Shown here in pieces: positions 30,744-41,985 of a stretch of 64,000 nt of DNA. The DNA is from Phycomyces blakesleeanus NRRL 1555(-). Taxonomy: Eukaryota > Mucoromycota > Mucoromycetes > Mucorales > Phycomycetaceae. The DNA is taken from assembly GCF_001638985.1 (NCBI RefSeq), contig NW_017265143.1, forward strand, positions 508,259-572,258. The letters run 5' to 3'. A model generated the notes under the pieces. The model had not been told where the DNA came from. It searched no databases and saw nothing but the letters and a program-made list of their open reading frames with translations. Numbering within the stretch: the first letter of the stretch is position 1; every line of letters starts with the position of its first letter. A program made the translations under genes and the position numbers.

Positions 30744-32263
30744 ATAGTCTACGAACTTGATTTTTTTATTTTGCGTTGTCCGAATATAGTAATGTTTTTA
30801 TATAATCACAGTTGTCGTTCCTGATCTAGGCTATCTTCCAATTCACTGTAAACGTAGCCGAATTGGTCAAGCTTTAATAACACAGGAGTAAGCAAATAAG
30901 AGAGAGGATAAAAGGATGATTTTTATTATTTGATTTGGGTTATCTTATATAGTTTTTGAAATGATTATTTATCTTTGACTACACTCAAGTAGTGTCTAGT
31001 AATATTACAAATTATTATAAACTGATTACAAATTTCTAAAATTACAAACTGATGAATAATCATTCTAATTCCTGCTTCTTTTGTAATAACAAGTCACTAG
31101 AACTTGTATCACAAAAATTAAGCACGACAGTTCCTTTCATCCTCAATGTGTATCTTTTTGTCAGGGATGTCATTGTAAATAGAAATACATGAGTCAGGTA
31201 TCCGATCGGTTATCCCTTTTAATATATGTCCTTAATACTATACGGATTGGTTCCTCTTTTTGTTAACCGAGAAACATTATACTGCCTTCCATAAATATAA
31301 AGTCAATATGTCTTGGGTAAAAGAATTAGCTTTGATAGTTTCACTTTCAAATTGTGTATAAATACCGCAATATTTGTATTAATAAAAAACCATTCAATTA
31401 TCTATATTCCTATTTATTCATAACGTTTTAGTTGGTGTTGATATATGATAAAACTTGTATAAATTGAGATAATTGAAAGATACACATAGTCGAGACTTGG
31501 TATTCTATTAAATATAATTATTGTCTATTTATACAAGATGATCAAGAATATTCAGTAATATACCTCCAAGTATACTGATCATCACAAATATAGGCAAAAA
31601 AACAATCAGAAAAAACAAGCTTTTTTATTCCAAAAATCACACTACTAATTGTTTCAATTTGATATTTTGTCTCATTTCTAGAGTTCATTTTTTTGAGATT
31701 TGAATGAAATATACTACACTCAATCTTACACTACATGATGATAATTATTTCCATTTATAGTTTCTTATCCTGGTGACATTCCCTTTACTATGACAAATCC
31801 AGAAAATAAAACCTAATAAATCAAGGAGACAATAAATTCAAGAGGATAAAATACAGTTTAATGGTTTAAAATGATTTGGTTTATGTTTTTCTAAGCTAAT
31901 ATTGTTCATTATTTCCGGTATTTCGTATACTCTGTTTTAAATAAAGAAACATTATACTGGGGTTAATACCCAGGAATATGCTATGTCACGTAGAGAAGTA
32001 CTATAGTTAACTCTTTTCAGGTTTTAATAATTAAGTCTCAATTTACCACTAAAAAATAACCTTGTAGCATTAAAAGTACTGTATAGAGTATATCTTTCTT
32101 ACGATCGAGTTTTGTTAAAAGACCCAAAATTCTATAATTTATTAGACATCGGTAATAAAAGTCAACCAACATTCATTTTATTTTTATAAAAAATCAATTT
32201 CTTTGTATAAGATAACACAGTCTTTTGGTATTTTAAACTTAAATACGCTTTTTTGTACATAAT
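30744..32263. other. AT-rich gene-free spacer 3' of CHO2
   Basis: Nothing coding recognised on either strand. Composition is uniformly AT-rich. Confidence 0.5.
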
Positions 32264-35200
32264 TTATAATCCGCAAGACACAGGGGTCTCACTTGTCATA
32301 GAAGGGACGATTGAAGTAGCACATCCTGCCAGCATTCCGTGCGACAGTGATAAACGCTTTTGAGTTTGATCCGCAAAAGGCGATAGTGCTTCTTTAGCAT
32401 GTTGAATCTAGAAAAAAAGTAGTATAAATACATAAATACATCAGATTTCTTGAATTTACGCAATCGATCAAAATATTCACTTACCCTCTTTGCTAGGCGA
32501 GATATACAGTTGTCCGCCAACACAACCTCCCATGCAAATTCGACATCGTACATCAGCTCAATTGCATACACAACATGCCTTGACTCTGTTTCTCCCATAC
32601 CCACAAACTCATCTGTGGAAGAGACAGGCATTAAGTCTGGGTTGCCACCAAGAGTATTCTGAATTAACTGAAGTAACGATCGTTCAACAGCGCCTATGTT
32701 GTGAATATCTGCGGGAGTAGGAGCTAAGAGCAAATGAGATGTATAATTCGTGATTAATTTGATTTTTTTTTAAAAATGGAGAACCAAAATAAGCATACCA
32801 ATGATATCAAAAACAGTACTTCTGGCCATGACGTTATGTTTTCCATCGTGGTGATACCTGAATTCATAGGTACCAATATCCCACGGTAGCTTGGAACCTT
32901 TGAAGACAACTACCCCCTCTGTTTTGATCGGAGTATCTGGAGGGAAGAGTTGGTCTTCTATACTCGCCCCACCCTTATTTTCAACAGAATTGGTCCAATC
33001 CCATAATCCACGGGAGCTAATGTTTGTGATATGTGTACTCTGATTTGCTGTAACTTTGTAGACACCAATCCAGTCGCGTGCACCGTGATATTCGGGAGCC
33101 GTCCAACTTACTTCTACAGGCTGTCCCAATTGAAAAGTATACGTGGGTCCATTGGCTTGTGATGATTTTGTAGCAGATTTGTTTCGAATATTCACAGAGT
33201 AGAGGGTCAAATCGTAGGTACCAATGTCATTTGCAACGTTGGGAATCAATCGGGAGCGAGATGTTTCAAGGAGAGCCTTTGTTTCGTCCAACACTTCTTG
33301 AAGGCGAGGACGAGCTAGTATTGTCATCGATATTTAAGTACATTGATTGATCGCCATTATTTGTTTTAACAAAGAAGCAAACACAAGAAATGCACTAAAC
33401 TAACCTGCTTCCATCATTTCCCCTACGGCACCCGCAGTTTCTTCTACTGCACGCTCAACCTTTTCGATTGCCTCTTTAAAAATGCGTTCCATGTTTTTAG
33501 TTGTCTTGACTGCAGCCTTGAGTTCAGCCTTTTCACGAATCAATTTGGAAACTTCTTGTTGGAGCTTGTCGGGAATGTTCTTTGGGATCGAAACAGCGGC
33601 AGATTTCAATGTCTTGGTCAAACCAGCCTCCTTGCGGATCTGATTTCCATATAACATGCGCATATGAGGTCTAAAAAACACCAACACGTATAAGGACCAG
33701 AAATACTTAAAATAAAATACTAATAATACTAATACTTACGCCTCAACATAGTGCAAGAACAAAAAGTTAGATATCTGTGAAAATAAGGCAAGAGCGTAGA
33801 TGGTCCAGCTGTTAGCCATAAGAGTCATTCCCCAAAAGGCAGCATGTCCCATGATCTTTTCAGGATTGTTTAAAAATCTAAGTACAAAAAATTTAAGGCA
33901 AAATAAGTTAACTTTTCTGAGGTCATTCAATCAGTATAAGTGTGTTACCTGTAAATTCCTGTATACAACAGAGTTGAAGGATGGTCATCGAGGAAGAAAT
34001 CTCCATAGAACCTATTGATATTTAGTCATATAGTCTTACTACACCCAAAATTTCATATCTATGTTATTTAAAACTACCATCCAAAATCGCCCAATACTTC
34101 ATGGATTGAGGTGGAAGTCCAGATGTGAAGAGAAATGAAAGCCTTGAAATAAAAGCAGCAATAAAAAGAAAAACAGCTTTAATAGGCTTTTTTGAATTAG
34201 TAAATAGACCTGAGTAACTTACAACGCCAAGAGTATGTCTTAAGAGAGTTGTTCCATAAGTCCAATCTTCTGGAAGGGAATACATTTTCCAACAGGCCAC
34301 AAAGAAAGTAATGTAGGTCATACAGAGCGATAAATTGTAAATACTAAAATATTCGATTTGGAAAGTTAGAAAATAAAGGCGTACCCGTATGAGATTTTAC
34401 ATGTCTATTTTCTTATGTATGTCGTGTACACACAAACCTTTTCCAGTTTTGGAATGCTTCCTGAACACCTCCACCCCATTTCACAAAGTGTCGAGTGAAA
34501 AATTTCTCAGTAGATTGAAGACGTAATAATGTACCAAGACCATACGAGTGAAAAATACGCCAGAAGAATGCCTGAGAAAGTGCAATAACAATACCGGACT
34601 TTCCAGGAACAAGAATCGGTGTAATAAAAGCGTAGATCATGACCATCAGTGATACAAGGTCAGTAGAGCGACATAGATCAAAGTTTTTGAAGACCATAAG
34701 GTCACGACGGAAATAACTTGTGTAGAATCGACCGGTGTCCTCATGCTTTTCACTACGCTTGCAATCAACATCACTAGTTTGGGAAGGTGTAGATGGTTGT
34801 CTCTTGGGAATAATGGGAGGGTTATAGGTCTTCTCGATATCTAGATAAACATAATTGCTATTAATATAGGGGGAGGTCAAATTTCATTTCTAGAGAGCTT
34901 ACGAGGAGTTTCGACCAGAACAAGGAAAGCAAATTGGAGGGCATGTGCAGCAATACTGATGAACAGAACGGTGTAGCTTGCGCACATAAGAGATACACCA
35001 TAATATCCAAAGTACCCGACCGAGTACATAGGATGAGGCGCCATCTCAAACACACCATCGAAAGTTAAAGACTGCTCGATTAAGAAAAAGAAGTCTCCCC
35101 AGTCTATTATTTAACTAATGGTTAGTGAACTGCGTTGCCGGATTAATGTTACACTCACACCAAGCAAAATCCTTGACCACCCGCTGAGCATCAATCTTGA

Positions 35201-36047
35201 CCCAGATGTTGAATCCGACCAAGAACAGACCACCAAACCACCGGAAAGAATCGCCAAATATAAACGATGACTGAGGGGATGTGTTGAACCATGCGACAGC
35301 AAAGCACATGTAAGAAGTAAAATCATTCATCAAGATCAAATCTACCAATTGGCGATAGAGTAACCAAGTGTTGTATTCAATCGGGGCAGTCTACACGAGG
35401 TGAAATAATAGTAATATAAATCAAATAAATAAATAACGTAGTCAAGTATTTCTGAGAAATACCGCAATTGACTTACTGTAAAATCATAATCATCACCCAT
35501 CTTCATACTCAACTGATATTTAAGCCAGTTGTATGCTTTTGGATTAGCTTCACGATCAAAGAGCTTGTATTGCTTGGCCAGTCTGACCAGACCACGACTA
35601 TCACTTTGATATTTGAGAAGAACACCCAAGCCGGCATTATAAGCCAGACGCCAGAAAGAGAAGATCACGATGAACAGACCACGCTTGATCCAAAGAGGAA
35701 GAATGAACAAAAGGGCAATTTCGATAGCCATAATAGCCAAGGTTAGGATGTCAAAGAAGCTCTTTTGTTCTTTTGGGTTAAGTAGCGATGTAACCATCTC
35801 TCTAGTGGTAGGCACACGGAATACTATATGATTTGCGTAAGTGACTCTGGTATCCTTTTCCTCTTCTTCAGTAAGTTGCAGTTTTACCAGCGCCATCGGG
35901 AGTCTTGCCATACGATTGACCCCGGTCTTTCTTCATTGAAACATCTTCTGAAGCCATGGATTGTGTTGTGTTGTCACTATCGGTTGATTCTCTCCTTTTG
36001 AAAATTCCATCCGCCAACGCTTGCTGGCGAAGTGTTGCTTCTGTCAT
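32264..36047 (-). CDS. CHO2: Phosphatidylethanolamine N-methyltransferase
   Basis: Thirteen exons, 964 aa: 36047-35888, 35823-35477, 35390-35159, 35103-34903, 34840-34438, 34343-34223, 34142-34078, 34011-33949, 33877-33740, 33670-33405, 33314-32799, 32723-32485, 32407-32264. All junctions keep phase. Cho2 catalyses the first SAM-dependent methylation of phosphatidylethanolamine on the way to phosphatidylcholine, in the ER membrane. Family blocks are [97 protein letters not shown] and [20 protein letters not shown]. The second half repeats the methyltransferase-like membrane unit, as in yeast Cho2. The soluble C-terminus carries an Ig-like YDLTLYSV...[11 protein letters not shown] segment. Length is near that of yeast Cho2. 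RGP1 lies 500 bp upstream on the same strand. Confidence 0.95.
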
Positions 36048-36155
36048 TTTTTTTCAGGTGGTTGATGAAGGAGAGAGAAAATTACTTGCTAGATAAACTT
36101 AGCTATCATAAAACTATCTGGGTTTAAATATTTTTTAATGTGTTCCCTCTGCGAC

Positions 36156-36161
36156 CACGTG
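36156..36161. promoter_or_regulatory. E-box CACGTG about 110 bp upstream of CHO2
   Basis: CACGTGAAAA resembles the core of the yeast inositol/choline-responsive element bound by Ino2/Ino4 bHLH factors (CANNTGAAA), which regulates CHO2 in yeast. The match is one short motif, so the regulatory role is inference. A TTTA tandem tract lies nearby at about 36255-36281. Confidence 0.3.
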
Positions 36162-36546
36162 AAAATAGCAGTCATCATCGTTACCATGGCATTTTTGGGG
36201 CAGTGCCTTAAAATGGTGTTGTACTCACGGTTAAGTACAAAAGCACTTTTTTGCTTTATTTATTTATTTATTTATTTATAGTGTACAGAGTATTATTTAA
36301 TTGGGTACCTATAGTAATATTTCTGGCTGTTGTAAGCTTTATTGATTTAATTCAAGGCTACTGTTTTTACTTATTCCTTTTATAAAACAAATCGTATATA
36401 TTTTGGGGCCAAAGAATGTTCGAGCACATATATAAAAAGAAGTGCAAACGGTGTGACCAAGAAGCCGTGCTTATAAGAAAAAAATAGAGACTCAAAATGG
36501 GGTTAAATAAATAAGGATAGCAGTAAAGAGTGTTTATTAAATAATA

Positions 36547-39128
36547 TTATTGTACAAAGAATGTGTGAGGTCGTCCATAAAGAGCTCGATCGGCTCCACC
36601 AGAAGATCCATAAATCCGGATAGGAATCTGGCAGTCAAAGGTGCTTACTTGTACATCCTGAAGAGCTTGGTAGTGGCGATGTCGTTCATCAATATTAATG
36701 GGGATAAATGGAGGCGCTAAAGGATTGCTACCATTGCTTGTGATAAACTCAAACTTGAGGTAATATTGTAATTTTACTTGTACCCCATTTTTTTTAAGGA
36801 CTAATAAGTACATTGACAAAAAGCATAGCTTCCAACCTTTTATTACTATTATCATTATTTATTTGCTTTACCTCCTGTTGTTTGAAACTCTGGAGATGCT
36901 ATGGCTGGAATAGGAAGAGAAAATGCAAGACGGCGATGTCCTAGGCAGAATGAATGGTGTTCTGCATGGCATTTTCGGGAGATACGTGCAATGTGTTGGG
37001 GTTGGCGGAGGGCAATCGAAGGTTCAACTATTTCACTACTTTCAAGCAAGATAGAGACCTACACTTTGATATTTAATATCGGCTGTTTCTACTTTTTTTT
37101 AGACAAGGTTACCTCAAATGTGGATAAAGCAGCACCTTGGAAGTCCAGTACGCCCATGACAGGTTCTCCCAAACGGTAGGCTGTCTTGATAAGATGAAGT
37201 TGTGCTACACGTTGATTATTCTTACAGATATCATACATGGCTACACATTGTACATATAAAGTATAAACCTTCACAAGAAAACTTGTCGCTATTTTCATGG
37301 GATCTTTCTAAAGTATACCTTTCCGACTGCCGTTTGTCACCCGTGAGACAATCTGTGCACACGTCTTTCCAGACATCCTTCTGGATTCTATTCCACCCTC
37401 TTCTTGATCTGTGCTTGGTTCATCATAAGCATCGCTCTCACGTCTAGTTATCTCATGTATAGACGCGTTTTTTGCACTATTTTCCAAGAGCTCATCCACA
37501 TAATCCAAGAACGCTTCTCTGGCGTTGTCACCGGCTACCAAGGGTTAAAAATAAATAAAAACACGCAGAATTTTTCTCTGTCTCTAAAATTGTCACCCTT
37601 AATTTTTACCTTTTTTAGACCCTTTTGAAGATTTAATTTTATTCTTTTTTGAATCCTCATCAGAAATAGTGTCAACAATAGCCTCATCATTATAGATCAC
37701 CACCGGGTTCATTAAATCATACACAGGACGTGAACCGTCCTCTAAAATGTATGAAAATTGAGTTTCTTGACTCTAAATCTTTTCACATGTACTTTACCAG
37801 ACACATGGTTTAACACGCGAAATGGGATCTGGACCACTTGTACCTGCCCGGGAGTAAGTGAATTTAAGCGCTGGGTGCCCACAACAAGGTAGTAATTGAA
37901 CCGTATTGCCTTTCCTCTGTGGGAAGGAGGAATGTCATTGGGTAACTTATGCTTATATGAAACTAAGTATATTTGACAATCATGAGAACCCTTTTTCTTA
38001 AAAAAAATTCTCGGAACTTACATTTCTTGGTTTCTCCGGGTGCAAGATCCAGATCAACAAATAGTACAGAAGGAGGCGTCGAGAACACAGGTGTTGTACG
38101 TGTATCTGCCCTGTCTCCGTCATTTTCCTTCATTTTTTTTGTCTTCTAATTTTTGCTTACAAAAACCACTTGTGCCTTACCTATCTTTGAGTGAGCTTCT
38201 GGTTTAGTTCCAAGTAGTCCTCCACCCCCAATCCCTCCACCATTAGGACGATACATTGTCCGGTGTTTTAATGAGGCAAATTCATTATTGTTTATAAGTG
38301 CAGGATCGACAACAAAGTTTCCTACAATTTGAGCGAATCCCCAGAGTATATGCTCGGGTTTTTTGTTGTGAGATGACTTGAGCAAGTTAGATAGTCGCTG
38401 TGCATTAAGATGTTGACGTTGATAAGCGGTAGAAGCGAGTGAGTCCATAGAACTACGACGACTGTCAATATTCTCTCTTAGGAGAATAGAATGCGTATCA
38501 CTACTTGAGCGGGGAGTAGTACCGTCATGAGCATCGAGTTCAATGGAAATTGGATGATCATCTCGTTGTGTCTGGTCCATCAACCTTACCACAGACTCTT
38601 CTACTCCAGAGAGACCTCGGAAGTGATGTTAGCTGAATTGAGCCCAGGTAAAGGAAAAGGAGAGATGAAGTTAAACATCCTTTTTTTCTTGCTTACTGTG
38701 AGGCTCCCACGTTGGTTCGGGTCGTTCAGGTTCTTTTTGGGACGCGTATCCAGTGAGAAACGAAAATGTAGAACTTGCTAGGGAGCTCGCTTTAGCCGTT
38801 AGGCCGGCAAGTACAAGACCTTCTACATTACGTGAGGTGTTTTTCGGGACTTCTGCTTTCCCTAGTGCACCAAGTTCAGCTGATGAAAGTGATTGGGAGC
38901 GTGAGTGCCCAAGAGGTGATTTCGATCGGCTGTGTCGTGTGTGAGATGAGGATGAGGATGAAGTACTGGGCTGGGATGGCAAGGATGGTAGCGGATTACT
39001 GAATTGAATTGTGCATGACACAGTTTCGCCTGCATAAAAAACAGCTCCCTGTGAAAAAACAGTATTGACTAGAACGAAATGAGCTATGAGTCGACAATGA
39101 AAGTATTCTGCCTACCCAAGACGCTCAT
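36547..39128 (-). CDS. RGP1: Rgp1-like subunit of the Ric1-Rgp1 Rab6/Ypt6 GEF
   Basis: Ten-exon model, 648 aa: 39128-39116, 39044-38697, 38600-38181, 38105-38022, 37962-37798, 37741-37610, 37534-37319, 37240-37113, 37058-36872, 36800-36547. Rgp1 is an arrestin-fold partner of Ric1; together they activate the Golgi Rab Ypt6/Rab6. Supporting blocks are GAVFYAGETVSCTIQFSNPL, ILWGFAQIVGNFVVDPALIN, FSYKHKLPNDIPPSHRGKA then FNYYLVVGTQR, YDICKNNQRVAQLHLIKTAY with RLGEPVMGVLDF, VSILLESSEIVEPSIALRQP, and FDCQIPIRIYGS at the C-terminus. Internal exons join in phase with canonical sites. Exon 1 and the 3' splice sites of exons 2-4 are ambiguous: several AGs fit, and homologues suggest a Gly codon before AVFYAGE. 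A Ser-rich insert and long acidic linkers are disordered. Confidence 0.85.
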
Positions 39129-39291
39129 CGCAGAACCAACAAAGTACTAGTATATAGATAATAATAATAAAGAGAAAAAGCTGTTGCACAAGACAAGAAG
39201 GAATAGAGGCTTTCTGGAGATCAAGTCACCATTTTTTTATACGATTATTTTATATGGATAATATTATGTATATGTATATGTATTTATTATT

Positions 39292-39295
<4 letters not shown>

Positions 39296-39326
<31 letters not shown>

Positions 39327-39349
39327 TTATTATTATTATTATTATTATT
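39296..39349. repeat. (TAC)n/(TAT)n microsatellite
   Basis: About 54 bp of CTA repeats passing into TTA repeats, in the 3' flank of the methyltransferase gene and the upstream flank of RGP1. Confidence 0.9.
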
Positions 39350-39391
39350 GGTGTTGTTCTTATTATTCATTAATTCAAGTTGGCATAACAT

Positions 39392-40615
39392 TCAATTTTT
39401 TAGGCTTCCCGTATCTGGCTTGCGACCAAAAGCCCAGTAAACATTTAAAAATGCTTGGCTTTTGACGCATTCATTAAATCCTCTGTCTATATAGTCATTA
39501 TAGAGTTCCGGGTCGAATTCACAATCAAAGCCTAGATTGTCCCACACCAACGGTCCCATATATCGAATGACATGCTCCATTACCTTTTGACAGATCAAAT
39601 TAAGAGGTGAGGAATCAAGTAAGTTGAAATAACTAATATTTATTCCTTTGTTGAATTACCTCGTAGGTCGCCTTGCCTACAGCTCCCCCCCAGCATATTG
39701 GTATAGATTGGTAGTCTGAAAGGATATCTATGCAACCGATTTTTCCAAGTTTTTCCTTAAGAATTGGACCACAGAGAAGTTCTTTCTGGCGCTGATAGAT
39801 ATATTTCTCCACTACAAGTTACATTAGTTGCTAAGTATATGAAACATAGAGAACCTACTTACTATGCTCAAAGAGAACCTTGAATACGGGTCCTGTATTT
39901 TGTGGTGCTGTAGCACTCTAGAGTTGATAGTTTAGCTTACTTTTTTTATACATAGAATTAATACTAGCTTTTGGTATCTTGCTTTACCTCGACTAATTCA
40001 ATCCAACCCCCAGGTTTAGTGACACGCATCATTTCCTTGAGAATACTATCAATCTGGTCTCCACAATAGACTCCTGACATGAGGCGTTGATGAACATAGT
40101 CGAATTTGTTATCAGGAAAAGGCAAGCCTTGAGTGGCATCATACTGAGTGATTATGCAGTTTGAGGGTACATTGTTGTAAGTGGATTCATCATTGGGTAC
40201 AAATGGAACAATGTCAAAACCATGGAATGTAGTTGAAGGATAATCCACAGCAACATCTAGTGAATTTAGTAAATAAATTATTCTCCTATATAAAAGTTGC
40301 TGAACTTTCTTTTATACCTCTTAACCAGGTGGCTCTATCGCCACACCCAATATCAAGTACATGAGTGTCTTTTTCAAGCAGTTTTTCCCTTACTGGTGCA
40401 AATAAGTCTTTCTGGAAAACATTTTTTAAGAGATAATGTTGACCGTGTAATCTTACACCTTCTGAATCACTTTCCGAAAAGTAATATGTTTGGTGCGATT
40501 GTGGGTTACTGGGAATGGATGATGTTCCCAGGACATCCGAATGAGAAGGTGTAGATTCTGTAATTACGGAGCCCACACTCTTTTTTGAACTTTTTTTTGA
40601 ACCTATATTACCCAT
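39392..40615 (-). CDS. Class I SAM-dependent methyltransferase
   Basis: Five exons (40615-40318, 40256-39988, 39917-39863, 39811-39660, 39583-39392), 321 aa, all in phase. After a Ser-rich N-terminal 45 residues, the Rossmann methyltransferase motifs follow in order. Motif I, HVLDIGCGDRATWL (about residues 86-99), binds SAM. Motif II is TTFHGFDIVPFVP. The acidic-turn equivalent is NCIITQYDATQGLPFPDNKFD, then YVHQRLMSG. Motif III is LKEMMRVTKPGGWIELVEV. This pattern (Y-V-H-x-R then TKPGGW-E) is common in fungal LaeA/TAM-like methyltransferases of unknown substrate. The glycine pattern of motif I (GCGDRAT) departs from GxGxG. It is divergently arranged with SEC11, sharing a 420-bp intergenic region. 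Confidence 0.87.
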
Positions 40616-41034
40616 CAAAGGAAGGGCAAGAAGAAAGTTGAATACCTACAAGACTATCTTCGATTTTCCGAAAAAAAGGGAAAAAAGCTAGCTTTGATTG
40701 AAGAGGTGCATTTGTGCCACACAAGTCCAAGTAGCGACACTACATGCACGAAATTGGAGTAAAGTATGGTATATACGAAAACCTAACTATCTGGGCAGCC
40801 ATATACATATCTGTATTAGTGTATACGTTTTTTTTTATTTAAAAAAAACTAAATAATGATAGAATTCTGTGATTATGGTTGTATATAGTAAGAAGATGGA
40901 ATTAAAAGTATATTTTATTGAAGAAAAAAAAAGATTGGTATTGGATAGTGACGTCTTTGGCCTGGTATAAAGGAATGGCGGGATAGCAAGAGGGGAGTAA
41001 GAGTAGATACGTGTCAGTTTTTGTTGCATACACC

Positions 41035-41791
41035 ATGTTTGCTGAATTACGTCGCATGAATGTGCGCCAAGTAAGCAACCAATACACATAAATCGAGCAA
41101 TTTAAAAACTCATCATCTTAAGAACAGGTTGCATTTCAAGTTTTAAACATCATTACCATCGTCGCATCTGCATTGATGATTTGGAAAGGGTTATCTGTCC
41201 TTACCAACACAGAAAGTCCTATTGTGGTAGTATTGAGGTAAAGAAAAAAGCAGAAGACCTTTAGATGACGGGACATCGTATTTAATACTAACGTTTGTAC
41301 TAGTGAAAGCATGGAACCTGCATTCACAAGAGGTGACTTGCTACTGCTTGCCATGCCAAAGGATGACCTTGTAAATGTGAATGACATTTGTGTATTCAAA
41401 TTACCTGGGCGTGAGATTCCAATCGTCCATCGAGTTATCAAACTCCACGATGAGTAAAGTGCTTTTGTTTTAATTAAATTGTATCATATCTCACCAACAT
41501 ACGTCAACATAGCGCCACCACAAGCCAACAGTACCTTTTAACTAAAGGAGACAATAACTCTGGCGATGACCGTGGCTTGTATGATCGTCGTCAAATGTGG
41601 ATTCATCGAGAGCATGTTGTCGGAAAAGTTAAAGGGTATGTTTATAGTGAACAAGAATCTGTTTATTTATTTGTCTATATAGATTTGTGCCATATGTCGG
41701 TATGGTGACCATTATTATGAACGACTATCCCTGGATGAAATTTGCTCTATTGAGCGTTCTTGCTCTATTTGTCCTTGTCCATAGAGAATGA
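41035..41791 (+). CDS. SEC11: Signal peptidase complex catalytic subunit SEC11
   Basis: Five exons (41035-41070, 41128-41237, 41304-41453, 41513-41635, 41683-41791), 175 aa, the normal Sec11 length. Sec11 is the ER serine protease that removes signal peptides during translocation. Visible are an N-terminal membrane anchor ([19 protein letters not shown]), the catalytic-serine block [18 protein letters not shown], the strand [14 protein letters not shown] with the catalytic His, [20 protein letters not shown] with the conserved Asp residues, then [18 protein letters not shown] and a C-terminal hydrophobic segment. The Ser-Met-Glu-Pro box reads SESMEP, where many homologues have SGSMEP. Exon 3 starts inside the serine block. 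A GT repeat follows the stop codon. Confidence 0.95.
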
Positions 41792-41792
41792 G

Positions 41793-41900
41793 GTGTGTGT
41801 GTGTGTGTGTGTGGGTGTATAATTGAGTAATGAGGCATAACTAATGAAAATAAACTAATGATAATGGTAATGATAATGATAATAATGATAATACAGACTA
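41793..41900. repeat. (GT)n and TAATGATAA-type simple repeats between convergent genes
   Basis: A GT run at about 41793-41815 is followed by AATGATAATGGTAATGATAATGATAATAATGATAAT (41856-41893) in the 190-bp gap between the SEC11 and PH-protein 3' ends. Confidence 0.85.
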
Positions 41901-41985
41901 TATATATATAAATGCGGACGACATAAAACAGATAGCATAGCTTCTCTCTCTTTCTCTCTCTTACAAATCGAAAATGAATCTAATA

